From positions 1 to 64,000 of the forward strand of contig JASCPI010000024.1 in the NCBI GenBank assembly GCA_029959555.1: 64,000 nt of DNA, read 5' to 3'. A program made the translations under genes and the position numbers. A model generated the notes under the pieces. That model saw nothing but the letters and a program-made list of their open reading frames with translations. It was not told where the DNA came from and did no database searches. The DNA is from Lysobacteraceae bacterium PS02065 (GTDB taxonomy: Bacteria > Pseudomonadota > Gammaproteobacteria > Xanthomonadales > Rhodanobacteraceae). Shown here piece by piece: positions 26,375 through 35,648 of this stretch; the stretch's first letter is position 1, and every line of letters starts with the position of its first letter.

Positions 26375-27181
26375 TCAGACCTTCGCGATCGCGACGAGGT
26401 TGACCGATGGCGACAGGCCGGGGCCGATCTCCACATCGTCCGGGGTGAAACCACGCGCCATGTCGCTCAGGGCCGCCGTGCGCTGGCGACGCATGCGCAG
26501 CGCGCTGAGGCGCTTCAGTACCGCCTGCCGGATCGCCTCGGGAATGAAGGGCAGGGTGAACGGCAGCGACAGGATGCGCATGCGCGCGTACCGCCGGGTC
26601 TCGATGCCGATGAGTTCGGGCCTTCCGCCCATGCCCGACACCGAAACTTCGCCGAACGCACGTCGCAACACCTTTTCCAGGCCCGCGGCGTCGTACTCGA
26701 CCAGATGCCACGGGTTCCACGGCTTCTGCAGCGGGAAAAGCCTGAGCCGACGATCGGGCGTCACGACGATGAACGTCCCTCCGGGCGCCAGCACGCGGCG
26801 CGCTTCGGCAAGGTAGGCATCGACGTCCTCCACATGCTCGATCACCTGGAACGACGTCACCAGGTCGAAGCTCGCATCGTCGAACGGCAGCGGCCGTGCC
26901 GGATCGATCGTCCGGAACGAGAGGCCGTCGCGCCCGTAACGTTCACCGGCATGAGCCACGGCCTCCGGTGACACGTCGACACCGACCGCGCTGCGCGCGA
27001 CGTCGCGCAGCATCGAAGTGCCGTAGCCGCTGCCGCACCCCAGGTCGAGCACGCGCGCGTCGCGGGCATGTGGAAGCGCGTACCGGTACGTCGCGATGTG
27101 CAGCATGTAGACCGCATAGGCGGCGTCGGACGACTGGTAGGCGTCCTCCATGACACGTTCGCTGCTGGGTTCGAGCTTCAT
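26375..27181 (-). CDS. class I SAM-dependent methyltransferase
   Basis: 268 residues. SAM-binding motif I VLDLGCGSGYGTSML (about 43-57), acidic motif in GVDVSPEAVAHA, motif II SFDLVTSFQVIEHVEDVDAYL and post-motif LAPGGTFIVVTPDRR are all clear. The sequence resembles small-molecule and sugar O-methyltransferases. Its ATG overlaps the stop of the upstream flippase-like gene (ATGA, 27178-27181). The much longer open frame upstream is not used: it overlaps the flippase gene entirely. The target may be a lipid-linked sugar made by the neighbouring glycosyltransferases (inference). Confidence 0.87.
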   Translation of the reverse strand: MKLEPSSERVMEDAYQSSDAAYAVYMLHIATYRYALPHARDARVLDLGCGSGYGTSMLRDVARSAVGVDVSPEAVAHAGERYGRDGLSFRTIDPARPLPFDDASFDLVTSFQVIEHVEDVDAYLAEARRVLAPGGTFIVVTPDRRLRLFPLQKPWNPWHLVEYDAAGLEKVLRRAFGEVSVSGMGGRPELIGIETRRYARMRILSLPFTLPFIPEAIRQAVLKRLSALRMRRQRTAALSDMARGFTPDDVEIGPGLSPSVNLVAIAKV

Positions 27182-28113
27182 GGCGGATTCCCGGGAAGAC
27201 CACGGCGTGAGCGGTATCGAAGCAGCATCGCGCCTGCGCATGCGGCGAGTGCATCTCCGAGTGTCGTCGAAAGGCGGTGGGCCGTCGCGATCACGACCGC
27301 CGTCGCGGCACCGGTCGTGGGAGCGAGCAACGCGACGAGGACGCCTTCCCGGGCACCGAGTCCCGCGGGCAGGCCCGGAGCGAGGAATCCGACGATCCAG
27401 GCCACCGCGAAGGCGGCGACGTAGAGCAGCGGTGATCCCGGTGCGTCGAGGCTGTAGGCGAGGAGGGCGAGTCCCGCGCCGACATTGACATAGTTGGCGG
27501 CGTAGCAGGCCAGGCACGCCATGCGCGTGCGCCATGACACACGGTGCAGCGAAAGCACCCATGCGTGGTCGCGAAAGCGACGGGGCAGGATCCGTGGTCC
27601 GATGGCGAGCAGCGCGACGATGCCCAGGCTCGCCACAAGGGCCATCACGACCGCCCACGGTCCGAGGTGTGTGCTCGCATCGAAGCCGATGCCCAGCGCG
27701 AGCACGGCCAGAAGGCCTGCCGCGGCAACGGCGAGCAGGGTCTCCAAGGTCAGCGACAGCACGATCGCGGCGGTCGGGATGCCCTGTGCGGCGAGCATCG
27801 AACCCCGCGCGAGGTGTTGTCCCACGTTGCCCGGCACGTACCTCGCCAGCTGGCTCACGCACAGGATGGCGATCAGTGGCCGCGTGGCGGTGGGAGCGCC
27901 GAGGTCGCGCAGGATCCATGTCGAGGCTTTCGCGGTCACGACGTAGATCGACGCGAACAGCAGCGCGCTCGCGGTGAACGCCGCACCGACCGACTCGCCA
28001 CGCGACCACACCGACAGAAGGGCATCGCGCTCGTTCCACACGTGCAGGCCGAAGAACGCGAATCCTGCGAGCGCGATCACGATGCCGGCTGCGATCAGGA
28101 GCGGCTTCTTCAT
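27178..28113 (-). CDS. lysylphosphatidylglycerol-synthase-TM / UPF0104-like membrane protein (flippase-like)
   Basis: 311 residues with about eight membrane helices. The motifs QLARYVPGNVGQHLARGSMLA (about 93-113) and FLAPGLPAGLGAREGVLVALL near the C-terminus are the signature of the LPG_synthase_TM family, members of which flip or accompany lipid-linked substrates. It sits between two methyltransferase genes and overlaps both by 4 bases. Together with the nearby GT2 it looks like a polyprenyl-sugar handling module. The transported substrate is unknown. Confidence 0.82.
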   Translation of the reverse strand: MKKPLLIAAGIVIALAGFAFFGLHVWNERDALLSVWSRGESVGAAFTASALLFASIYVVTAKASTWILRDLGAPTATRPLIAILCVSQLARYVPGNVGQHLARGSMLAAQGIPTAAIVLSLTLETLLAVAAAGLLAVLALGIGFDASTHLGPWAVVMALVASLGIVALLAIGPRILPRRFRDHAWVLSLHRVSWRTRMACLACYAANYVNVGAGLALLAYSLDAPGSPLLYVAAFAVAWIVGFLAPGLPAGLGAREGVLVALLAPTTGAATAVVIATAHRLSTTLGDALAACAGAMLLRYRSRRGLPGNPP

Positions 28114-28910
28114 TGCTTGCGCGCGACGACGAGGTAGCCGATGCCGAGATCCGTTCGCGCGAACCATCGTTGGCACGCGAAGGCGGCGCGCAGGAGCAGC
28201 CGCGACGGCAGCGAGGACAGCACGCGATGCAGCCGGGTGACGTCCTTGCGGTCGATGCCGCTGCGGTCGTTGTTGGCGGCGCGATCGGCGTGGCCGTGCG
28301 CATCGCGGATCACGGCGCGCCGGTAGTGGCGCTGGCCGATGGCGTCAAGCACGTTGCCGACGGGAAAGCCGTAGCACGCGATCGAATCGATCGAGAAGCC
28401 CTGGCGATGCAGCACGTCGACGAGATCACCGCGGTCGTAGCGGCGAACGTGTCCGGCCCACTCGTCGGCAGGACCCCAGCGGCTGCGGTGGGCGGGCACG
28501 GAAAGCACGAGCCGACCGTCGTCGCTCATCCAGCGGCGCCATTGCGCGAGCGCGGCGGCATCGTCCTCGATGTGCTCGAGGACCTCGAGCGCCACGACGG
28601 TCGAGAAGCCGCCGTCCCAATCCTCGCCGGGCGTGCCCCGCAAGGTCACCCCGGCGCCGGTGGTGGCGTCGATGTCGCGCGCCAGTGCGAGTGCCTCGGG
28701 GGAAGCCTCCAGCCCGGTGCATGAGAAACCCTCGGCCCGGCACTCCTGCAGCAGTGCGCCGGCACCGCAGCCGACTTCGAGCAGCCTTCCGCGCCGAAGG
28801 GCGAGGAGTTCCGGCCGGGCCATCGCGCGGCGCATCAGGTAACGCGGCGCCGGCACCCAGCCCAGGTCGGGCCATGCCGGTCCGAGCAGTGGACCCGATC
28901 GGGTGTTCAT
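28110..28910 (-). CDS. class I SAM-dependent methyltransferase
   Basis: 266 residues. SAM motif RLLEVGCGAGALLQECRA (about 42-59), motif II STVVALEVLEHIEDDAAAL and post-motif DGRLVLSVPAHRSRWGPADEWAGHVRRY, as in UbiG/COQ5-like methyltransferases of polysaccharide clusters. The start at 28910 is the most likely; a longer reading frame upstream has compositional noise and no ribosome site. Coupled to the flippase-like gene by a 4-base overlap. Follows the MFS/spermidine-synthase fusion gene by 67 bases. Confidence 0.85.
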   Translation of the reverse strand: MNTRSGPLLGPAWPDLGWVPAPRYLMRRAMARPELLALRRGRLLEVGCGAGALLQECRAEGFSCTGLEASPEALALARDIDATTGAGVTLRGTPGEDWDGGFSTVVALEVLEHIEDDAAALAQWRRWMSDDGRLVLSVPAHRSRWGPADEWAGHVRRYDRGDLVDVLHRQGFSIDSIACYGFPVGNVLDAIGQRHYRRAVIRDAHGHADRAANNDRSGIDRKDVTRLHRVLSSLPSRLLLRAAFACQRWFARTDLGIGYLVVARKQ

Positions 28911-28977
28911 GGCGCGCGCGCCGCAGCGCGATGCGTGCACGCATCGAGGCGCAGCAGGACGCATGCCGCGCGACGGA

Positions 28978-31962
28978 TCACGCGTCCGGATCCGACCATG
29001 CGAGCAGGAATGCGCGCACGCCGAACAGGTTCTGGCCGATGCCCGGGCCCGCACCGAATCGGTCTTCCATCGCGCGCACGCCGGCGAAGTCCTTGTCGAC
29101 GGCCTTGTCGAGCATGCCCAGCACGAGGGCCTGTTCGCGGAATGTCGGCGAGAGCGCGACGTCGAGGCCGAGCAGGGCCTCGGCGCCGGCATGCATCGCG
29201 CCGCGCTCGCGCCGTGCGGCGGCCGCCACGACGGCCATCGACTGCTCGACGAAGGCGGGTTGACCCGGTGCGAGCCACGTCGGTGCGATCCAGATGCCCT
29301 CGAGGTCGGCGGCTTGCAGGTGGCCGAGCGACATGGTCACGGCGGTACTCAGTGCTTCGCTCCAGCGTCCGGCATCGGCTTCCGCGACGGGCGTTTTCGA
29401 CAGCGTGATCAGCAGCTCGAGGTCGGGGGTGAGCTCCTTCGGCAGCTTGTCGCTGATCACGCCGGTGCGCAGGGCCTCGACCGTGAGCAGTGCGCGCTCG
29501 CGCGTGTCGACGACGATCGGGGTCGGCGCGACCGGCGTTGACGCGGGCAGTCGCTCGATCTCCGTGAGCGTGTCGAGGATCGGCAGGCCGCTCCAGGTCA
29601 GTGACTGAAGCAGCGAGGCCTGCCGGCGTGCGAAGCGGTCGCGTGGCGCCTGCAGCGAGACGGTCGGGTAGAAGTCGGAATGCCCGCTCGCACCCATGAG
29701 GCGCGTGTACGTACGGATGACGTCGGCCGTCGCGATGAGGCGGAACTGCAGGTCGGCAGCGGAGGCGAGGCCGACGCGCGGCAGTTCGTGCTGCAGTTCC
29801 GGCGTGTCCAGCCGGCTGTAGTCGAGCGCGCCGATGGGATCGGCCGATGCGACGAACAGCAGGTCGCTCTCGTTGGTCGTGTAGAGCTGCACATGCGGGA
29901 ACACGTTGAGCAGCGCCTGGACCATCTGCGCCATGAGCGCGTCGCTGATCTCGTACGACTGGATCCACTGGATCAGCAGGCCGCGCTCGTTGAGGTGCTT
30001 GCGCAGGAAGGTGTAGAACTCGTCGGTGAACAGGCTCGCGACGCCGCTCACCCACGGGTTCGAAGGCTCGGACACGATGACGTCGTAATGGCGGCCGCCC
30101 GTGGCGAACCAGGTGCGGGCGTCCTCGAACACCGTGGTGCCGCGCGGGTCCTGGTAGCCACGCGCGACGCGTGAGCCGAACAGCTTGGCGCCTTCCCACA
30201 TCGCCCGTTCGATCTCGATCGATTCGACCCTCTGCGGGACCGGGCTGCCGAGCATCGTGTGGGTCGTCAGGCCCGATCCCCAGCCGATGATCGCGACGTC
30301 GCGCGGCGCCGGGTGCAGGGCGAGCGGGAGTGCGGCGGCCATGAGCATCGTGATCTCGTCGGAGCGCGGCGCGTCGTCGAGCAGCACGGCGAGGCTCGCG
30401 TCCGGCTTGCCGTTCGTACTGATCGTGCCGTAGCGGCGCTCGCCGTCGGCGTACACGGCGATCGTCGCGGTCTTGCCGTCGCGCAGGAAGGTGACGTCGT
30501 AGTCCGACTGCAGCGCGAGGTTGCCGTCGCGGAAGACACCGGCAACCTGCTTGTGCGGATCGGTACGGCCCAGCAGCATGCTCAGCACGAGCACGACGGC
30601 GACCGCCGCACCGGCGAACGCGTAGCCGCGCGTGGCGCGCGCCGGACTCACGCGGCGAAGCAGGTAGAAGCCGATCAGTGCATCACCCACGGCGGCGATG
30701 ATGACCGCCATGCGCACGCCGATCAGCGGGATCAGCACGTGCACGGCCAGCATGACACCGACGATCGCGCCGAGCGTGTTGGCCGCGTAGATGCGACCGA
30801 TGCTCTCCTCGCCGATACCCCGGCGCAGCAAGGCCATGGTGAACAGCGGCAGCGTCATGCCCGCGAAGAACGCCGCAGGGAACATCACGAGCAGCGAGAT
30901 CAGTGCGCTGCCTGCGCTGAACAGCGTATAGCCTTCGTCGCTGCGCTCGAAGGTCGCCATCATCCAGCCGACCCAGGCGAAGCTCTGCGTGAAAACGATC
31001 ACGGAGGCCAGTGCGGCGATGCCCATCAGGATCTGCGCGTAGCCGGCGTAGCGCACCGCATCGGCGATGCGTGCGGAGCGCTGGCGTACCCACAGGCCGC
31101 CGAACGCGAGACCGAAGATGAAGGCCGCGAGCATCAGTTCGAACGAGTGGATCGTCGTGCCGAGCGCCTGGTTGAGCATGCGGATCCAGCCGATCTCGTA
31201 AACGAACGAGAACGCACCGGAGAGGAACGTCGAGACGAGCATGATCTGCAGAAGGCCCCTGCGATCGGTCGTGGCCTCCTGCGCGACCTGCTCGTTGTCG
31301 GGGCGCGGCGCGACCGCGGGACCCGAGCCGTACACCTTCCAGACCAGCACCGAGCCCGCAGCGACGACGAGGTTGAGCACGCCGGCGGTGGTCATCGAAC
31401 CCGGCATGCCGATCCACGGCAGCAGAACGAAGGTGGTGACGAGTGCGCCGATGCCGGCGCCGATGCTGTTGGAGAAGTACAGGCCGCCGAGCACGCGCCC
31501 GTCGTCCGCCGGCGACAGTCGCAGGTAGCCGGCGCTGAGCAGCGGGAACGTCGCGCCGAGCAGCACGCACTGCGGCAGGATGATCAGGGTCGCCGTGAGC
31601 CACTGGTACAGCGACGCGGCCGTGGCGCTCGTCATGCCGGGCAGGACCGTGTTCTGCGACAGGTCCGTGTAGGCGACGAACAGCGGATGGAAGACGAGGC
31701 CGAACAGGCCGATCGCACCCTCGATGACGGCGTAGCCGAGGATCAGGTGCTGCATGCGCAACGTCCAGCGTCCGGCGAGCCAGGCGCCGAGCGCCATGCC
31801 TCCCATGAAGATCGCGAGCACGAGGGTCTGCGCGTAGGCGGCGTGGCCGAGCGTGAGGCCGAGATAGTGCGACCAGATCGACTGGTAGATCAGTCCTGCA
31901 AAACCCGACAGGACGAACAGGACGAGCAGGGCGATGCCTACGTGCCGGTGATCTTGTTTCAT
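28978..31962 (-). CDS. fused MFS-like transporter / spermidine-synthase-like protein
   Basis: 994 residues. The N-terminal half (about 1-470) has about a dozen membrane helices starting MKQDHRHVGIALLVLFVLSG. The C-terminal half holds a spermidine-synthase-fold domain (about 500-800) with DVAIIGWGSGLTTHTML, VESIEIERAMWEGAKLF and VIVSEPSNPWVSGVASLFTDEFYTF. The canonical catalytic Asp region of true spermidine synthases is replaced by SEPSNPW, as in other fused membrane members, so spermidine synthesis is not assured. A roughly 150-residue helical tail (about 840-994) is added. Located between the GT-C glycosyltransferase and the methyltransferase operon on the same strand. Confidence 0.85.
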   Translation of the reverse strand: MKQDHRHVGIALLVLFVLSGFAGLIYQSIWSHYLGLTLGHAAYAQTLVLAIFMGGMALGAWLAGRWTLRMQHLILGYAVIEGAIGLFGLVFHPLFVAYTDLSQNTVLPGMTSATAASLYQWLTATLIILPQCVLLGATFPLLSAGYLRLSPADDGRVLGGLYFSNSIGAGIGALVTTFVLLPWIGMPGSMTTAGVLNLVVAAGSVLVWKVYGSGPAVAPRPDNEQVAQEATTDRRGLLQIMLVSTFLSGAFSFVYEIGWIRMLNQALGTTIHSFELMLAAFIFGLAFGGLWVRQRSARIADAVRYAGYAQILMGIAALASVIVFTQSFAWVGWMMATFERSDEGYTLFSAGSALISLLVMFPAAFFAGMTLPLFTMALLRRGIGEESIGRIYAANTLGAIVGVMLAVHVLIPLIGVRMAVIIAAVGDALIGFYLLRRVSPARATRGYAFAGAAVAVVLVLSMLLGRTDPHKQVAGVFRDGNLALQSDYDVTFLRDGKTATIAVYADGERRYGTISTNGKPDASLAVLLDDAPRSDEITMLMAAALPLALHPAPRDVAIIGWGSGLTTHTMLGSPVPQRVESIEIERAMWEGAKLFGSRVARGYQDPRGTTVFEDARTWFATGGRHYDVIVSEPSNPWVSGVASLFTDEFYTFLRKHLNERGLLIQWIQSYEISDALMAQMVQALLNVFPHVQLYTTNESDLLFVASADPIGALDYSRLDTPELQHELPRVGLASAADLQFRLIATADVIRTYTRLMGASGHSDFYPTVSLQAPRDRFARRQASLLQSLTWSGLPILDTLTEIERLPASTPVAPTPIVVDTRERALLTVEALRTGVISDKLPKELTPDLELLITLSKTPVAEADAGRWSEALSTAVTMSLGHLQAADLEGIWIAPTWLAPGQPAFVEQSMAVVAAAARRERGAMHAGAEALLGLDVALSPTFREQALVLGMLDKAVDKDFAGVRAMEDRFGAGPGIGQNLFGVRAFLLAWSDPDA

Positions 31963-32390
31963 GCAGTGCTCCCCTGTCGTGCGCGCCGGCCGGCTGGACG
32001 GCGTGTTCCGGTGGATCGTGTCACGGCTCGGCGACGACGGGGTCGCCGAGGTCCGTTCTTCCCGGCGCGTGCACGTGTCCGCACGCGCTGTCGGCGCGGT
32101 GCCGGCGGCCCCGGGCCTTCAGCATCGTGTCGGCGCGCATCGCGGACTCGACCTCGTGCGGAGCGCATTCGGTTGCAGGCACGGATGACGTGGACCGCGA
32201 TGGCAGCGCCGAGAAGATACGCGAGTCCAAGGTCGCAGAACATCGCGCCGAGGTGCGCGTGGCGGCTCGTGTACGAGGCGGTTGCGATGCCGAAGCATGA
32301 CGGTCACGAGCATCGCTCGCGCGACGCCGCCATCGCCACATCGCGGCAGCGGCCTCCTCGACCATCCGGCGTGGGCGCTCGATCACGGCG
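31963..32390. other. intergenic region, possible gene remnant
   Basis: About 430 bases with no convincing gene. On the minus strand a frame from about 32300 to 32120 reads like a membrane protein (FGIATASYTSRHA, then FCDLGLAYLLGAAIAVHVIRA) but begins after a stop codon with no good start, and turns into Arg-rich sequence. It may be a decayed gene end. The promoter of the MFS/spermidine-synthase gene should also lie here. Confidence 0.4.
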
Positions 32391-34256
32391 CTACGGCATA
32401 CGCGGTGCCGTCGCTTCGGCCGGGATGATGATCTTCATGCCGCGGCTTTCCGCGTACTCGAGCATCCGGCCCGAAGCCTCCGCGTGACCGTCCGCCGCCA
32501 GCGTGGTGGCGACCTGCCCGATGTACGCGGGATCCTTGAGACTGCGGTCGACGAGGCCACGCATGGCGCGCATCGCCATGGTGTCGTCGTGCAGGTCGAA
32601 AAGCGCGAGGTCGGCGAGACCGGCGTAGAACTCCGGCGGGAAGTCGCCCTTCCTCGACAGCAGCAGCTCGTACGACGAGGCGAGGCGTTTCGCGTCGAGC
32701 TTGCGGCCGCCCTGCACGTGCTTCTGCAGCAAGCCGGTCACCGCGGCGACTTCCTGCGGGCTGATCGGACGGTCGCGGAGCTTGCGGTCGATGCTGTCCC
32801 ACCAGCTGTCGAGCACCGGCTGGCCGGCCGTCATGGCGAGCAGGATCATGCCCTGCTCGGGAAGCGGGGATGCCGATGCGAGGCGCGAGGCACGATCGAA
32901 CTCCGCCATCGCGAGTGCGTAGGCGCGGTTGCCGGCGTCGTAGCCGCTCAGGTGCATGTACTGCTCGCCGAGATCGGTGGCGGCGCGTGCCGAGGTGGGC
33001 GATCGCGCGACCAGGTCGAGCGCGAGGGTCAGCGGGTTGCCCCAGAATGCCGAGCGCAGAAGGGTCGCGGCGAGCAGCGCGATGATCGCCACGCCGACCG
33101 TGAGCGTCCTCAGGTTGGCAGGCAGCACGCGCCGGGCGAGGTCCGCGAACGCGAGCAGGATGCCGAACAGCGAGAAGTAGTTGCGGTGCTCGAAGACGAG
33201 CTCGAGCGGGATCACGTTGCTCGTCAGCAGGTGCGCCGCGAAGAACCAGAGGATGCCGAGCGTCGCCAGCGGCGCTTTCCTGCGGCAGGCGAACGCGAGG
33301 GCGAGCATGCCGAGGATGGCGAGTCCGCCGAGCAGGGTCGTGGCGGGGGAAAGCCATCCGCGTGATACCGGGAACGCGTCGTAATAGAAATCCATCGCGG
33401 CCGGCAACGGCGCGAGCGACCACCCCACGTACATCGGCAGCACGCGCGCCTGGGTGAGCAGGCGTTCCGTCGCGTCGAAGCTCCTCAACGCGTACGCCGC
33501 ATCACTTCCGAACCTGGGCACCACGAACAGCGTGAAGGCCAGCACCGCAACACCCACGCCGGCGCCGTAGGCGATCGCGAGCGGCATCGAGCGCCTGCCG
33601 TCGGCACGCCGGAATCCGAACACGGCGAGTTCGAGGCACAGCGTGAAGAACGGGAACATCACCGCCGACTCCTTCGACAGGAGTCCGAGGCCGGCCGACA
33701 CGCCCGACAGCAGCAGCCAGGGCCAGCCCGTCCGGCCGGCGATTTGCCGGGTTCGTCCGTGCAGGTAGGCGAGCAGGCCGAGCAGGATGAACGTGGTGCA
33801 GAGCATCTCCATGCGCTGCACCACGTACAGCACCGTGGAGACCTGCAGTGGATGCGCGGCCCACGCCAGGGCGAGCAGCGCCGCCGAGGCGCGGCCCCAT
33901 GGACGCGTCGCGTCTCGCGCGAGCAGCGCTGCCGCCAGCAGCCATACGAGCAGCGTGTTGACGAGGTGGACCAGCAGGCTGGTGAGCTTGTACTGGAACG
34001 GATCGAGGCCGGCGATCGCATGGTCGACCGCGAAGCTCAGCGTGGCGAGCGGGCGTCCGAAGCTTTCATTCTGGTATGAGGATAGCGCCTTGCGCATCGA
34101 TGCGGCATCCAGCGCGGTGGCGTGCACACGCTCCTGGAAGACGATGTTCGGGTAGTCGTCGAAGAGGAAGCCGCCCTTCAGTCCCGGCCAGAACGCGAGG
34201 ACGACGAGGGCGAGGACGACGACAGGCAGCGCGATGCGCCAGCGGGCCGGTGGCAT
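32391..34256 (-). CDS. GT-C-type membrane glycosyltransferase next to the pilins
   Basis: 621 residues. About ten membrane helices occupy residues 8-400, followed by a soluble helical, TPR-like C-terminal part (about 415-621). The first periplasmic loop FLFDDYPNIVF (acidic pair about 32-33) and the stretch HLVNTLLVWLLAAALL ... WAAHPLQVSTVLYVVQRMEML fit the GT-C fold of TMTC/O-mannosyltransferase-like proteins that use lipid-linked sugars. It starts 51 bases after the second pilin gene. By position it resembles TfpW, the pilin arabinosyltransferase of P. aeruginosa group IV strains; I cannot show homology to TfpW itself. Pilin glycosylation is therefore inferred. Confidence 0.75.
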   Translation of the reverse strand: MPPARWRIALPVVVLALVVLAFWPGLKGGFLFDDYPNIVFQERVHATALDAASMRKALSSYQNESFGRPLATLSFAVDHAIAGLDPFQYKLTSLLVHLVNTLLVWLLAAALLARDATRPWGRASAALLALAWAAHPLQVSTVLYVVQRMEMLCTTFILLGLLAYLHGRTRQIAGRTGWPWLLLSGVSAGLGLLSKESAVMFPFFTLCLELAVFGFRRADGRRSMPLAIAYGAGVGVAVLAFTLFVVPRFGSDAAYALRSFDATERLLTQARVLPMYVGWSLAPLPAAMDFYYDAFPVSRGWLSPATTLLGGLAILGMLALAFACRRKAPLATLGILWFFAAHLLTSNVIPLELVFEHRNYFSLFGILLAFADLARRVLPANLRTLTVGVAIIALLAATLLRSAFWGNPLTLALDLVARSPTSARAATDLGEQYMHLSGYDAGNRAYALAMAEFDRASRLASASPLPEQGMILLAMTAGQPVLDSWWDSIDRKLRDRPISPQEVAAVTGLLQKHVQGGRKLDAKRLASSYELLLSRKGDFPPEFYAGLADLALFDLHDDTMAMRAMRGLVDRSLKDPAYIGQVATTLAADGHAEASGRMLEYAESRGMKIIIPAEATAPRMP

Positions 34257-34307
34257 GGAGTCAGCTGCCCCGCGCGTTGGGAGCGTGCGCGCGGGAAGCG
34301 ATCGGCA

Positions 34308-34712
34308 TCAGGTACAGCCCGAGGGGCGGAAGACCGGGTTGGTGACGTTCGTGATGCAGGTCCATGCGCCGCTGGTGCCTCGCTGCAGGGTGACGGTATT
34401 GCCCGAGATCAACGGGTGTCCCGTGATCGTACAGCGGATGAACCCGTTCGCGCCGGGTGCCATCTGGATGTTGCTGCATCGCGTGGTCGGGCTTCGCAGG
34501 CCGATGTCGCCGATGTTGAACGTGGTGAGGCTGTTCGCGACCACCAGCGACTCGAAGGCCGAGCGTGCCCCCGAGATGTCGGCGAGCGCCGACGTGACCT
34601 GGGCGCGGATCGTGTAGTTCTGGTAAGCCGGGATCGCGATCGCGGCGAGGATGGCGATGATCGCGACGACGATCATCAGCTCGATCAGCGTGAAACCCTT
34701 CGACGTATGCAT
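34308..34712 (-). CDS. pilA: type IV major pilin PilA (second copy)
   Basis: 134-residue prepilin: 6-residue leader MHTSKG, mature start [25 protein letters not shown] with Glu5. The globular domain shares [14 protein letters not shown] with the neighbouring pilin and has four Cys, the last in the C-terminal PSGCT. It has its own sigma-54 promoter (34760-34775), 35 bases before ATG, so it can be expressed separately from its paralogue. The sequence is clearly diverged from the first copy in the alpha-beta loop and D-region, so the two could form different fibres or a mixed one. The longer open frame upstream is not used. Confidence 0.95.
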   Translation of the reverse strand: MHTSKGFTLIELMIVVAIIAILAAIAIPAYQNYTIRAQVTSALADISGARSAFESLVVANSLTTFNIGDIGLRSPTTRCSNIQMAPGANGFIRCTITGHPLISGNTVTLQRGTSGAWTCITNVTNPVFRPSGCT

Positions 34713-34759
34713 GGCGTTCCTACCTGCAGCCTGGTGGGTTCTGGGATCGTTCATGGGCA

Positions 34760-34775
34760 AGCAATACTCCTGCCA
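34760..34775 (-). promoter_or_regulatory. sigma-54 promoter of the second pilA
   Basis: Minus strand TGGCAGGAGTATTGCT matches the RpoN consensus TGGCACG-N4-TTGCW with one mismatch (C to G at the sixth base); the -24 GG and -12 GC are intact. The transcription start should be near 34748, leaving a leader of about 35 bases. Confidence 0.85.
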
Positions 34776-34796
34776 TGGAGCGTCGCGCTCGGCCCG

Positions 34797-34826
34797 GAAA
34801 AGCAGAAGGGGGCAGAGCCCCCTTCC
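34797..34826 (-). terminator. intrinsic terminator between the two pilins
   Basis: Stem AAGGGGGC/GCCCCCTT (34806-34824, loop AGA). On the minus strand it is followed by CTGCTTTTCC. Placed 32 bases after the stop of the first pilA and before the second pilin's promoter, so the two pilins are separate transcripts. Confidence 0.8.
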
Positions 34827-34855
34827 GTTTGACACTCAGCCTTGGAGGCTGTCGA

Positions 34856-35263
34856 TCACGTGCAACCGGTCGGCTTGTACTTCTGGTCGGCCGTGGTCGA
34901 GCAGGCGTAGCTGCCGTTCGTCTGGCGGGTCAGCGTGACGGTCTTGCCGTTGACGATCGTGTTGCCGACGAGCGTGCAGACGATCGTGCCGGTGGCCGAG
35001 GCCGTGACGGCGACGGTCGAGCAACGCGTGGTCGGGGTGCGCAGGCCGATGTTGCCGATGTTGATCGCGGCGACGCTGCCACGCTGCACGTACTCTTCGT
35101 ACGCCGTGACGCCGCCGCGGATGTCGGCGAGACCCGACGTGACCTGCGAGCGGGCGATGTAGTCCTGGTACGCCGGCAGCGCGATCGCGGCGAGGATGGC
35201 GATGATCGCGACGACGATCATGAGTTCGATAAGCGTGAAGCCCTGGGCCTTCTTCATGTTCAT
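34856..35263 (-). CDS. pilA: type IV major pilin PilA (first copy)
   Basis: 135-residue prepilin: leader MNMKKAQG, mature start [25 protein letters not shown] with Glu5. Globular domain with [14 protein letters not shown] and four Cys; the C-terminal disulfide loop ends KPTGCT. AAGGA lies 9 bases before ATG 35263; the Met at 35257 is an alternative. A sigma-54 promoter is about 145 bases upstream and an intrinsic terminator follows, so this is a monocistronic, highly expressed pilin gene under PilS/PilR control. PilD should process it and PilB/PilC polymerise it. Confidence 0.96.
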   Translation of the reverse strand: MNMKKAQGFTLIELMIVVAIIAILAAIALPAYQDYIARSQVTSGLADIRGGVTAYEEYVQRGSVAAINIGNIGLRTPTTRCSTVAVTASATGTIVCTLVGNTIVNGKTVTLTRQTNGSYACSTTADQKYKPTGCT

Positions 35264-35405
35264 GACGATGGTTCCTTGAGTGGATTGGCTGGATGACGCA
35301 AAAAGGTAAATCCGGATTTCCCCTTGAACTTTCGGTCTTGCCCGACCCGGGAGAGCTGTCCTGGCCGCCCGCTTCGCACATTGACCGGAAGCGTACGGGG
35401 AGAAG

Positions 35406-35421
35406 AGCAGCTTCCGTGCCA
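35406..35421 (-). promoter_or_regulatory. sigma-54 promoter of the first pilA
   Basis: Minus strand TGGCACGGAAGCTGCT fits TGGCACG-N4-TTGCW with one mismatch (first T of the -12 element is C). The GG and GC invariants and their spacing are kept. A leader of about 130 bases would precede the ATG at 35263. Confidence 0.85.
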
Positions 35422-35648
35422 AGCGTGGCGCCCGTCACGAACGAAATCGCTGTCGTTGACGGCCGTCACGTCTTTGGATCGGCCGCCTGTCGAGGCATGT
35501 CGTTGTTTTGATTAGCGCGTCACGTTCGTGGTCAGGATATGCCCAGCGGCATGATGGATATGCAGTAGGCCGGGCCATTGGCAGGATCGGCGCAATTGGT
35601 CACTGTCTGACACATCCTGTCAGGGCACTCCACGCGCAGGGCGTACGC

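Noticed and set aside
25188..26720. 510-codon minus-strand frame over the GT4 gene
   Set aside because: Arg/His/Glu-rich shadow of the plus-strand glycosyltransferase.
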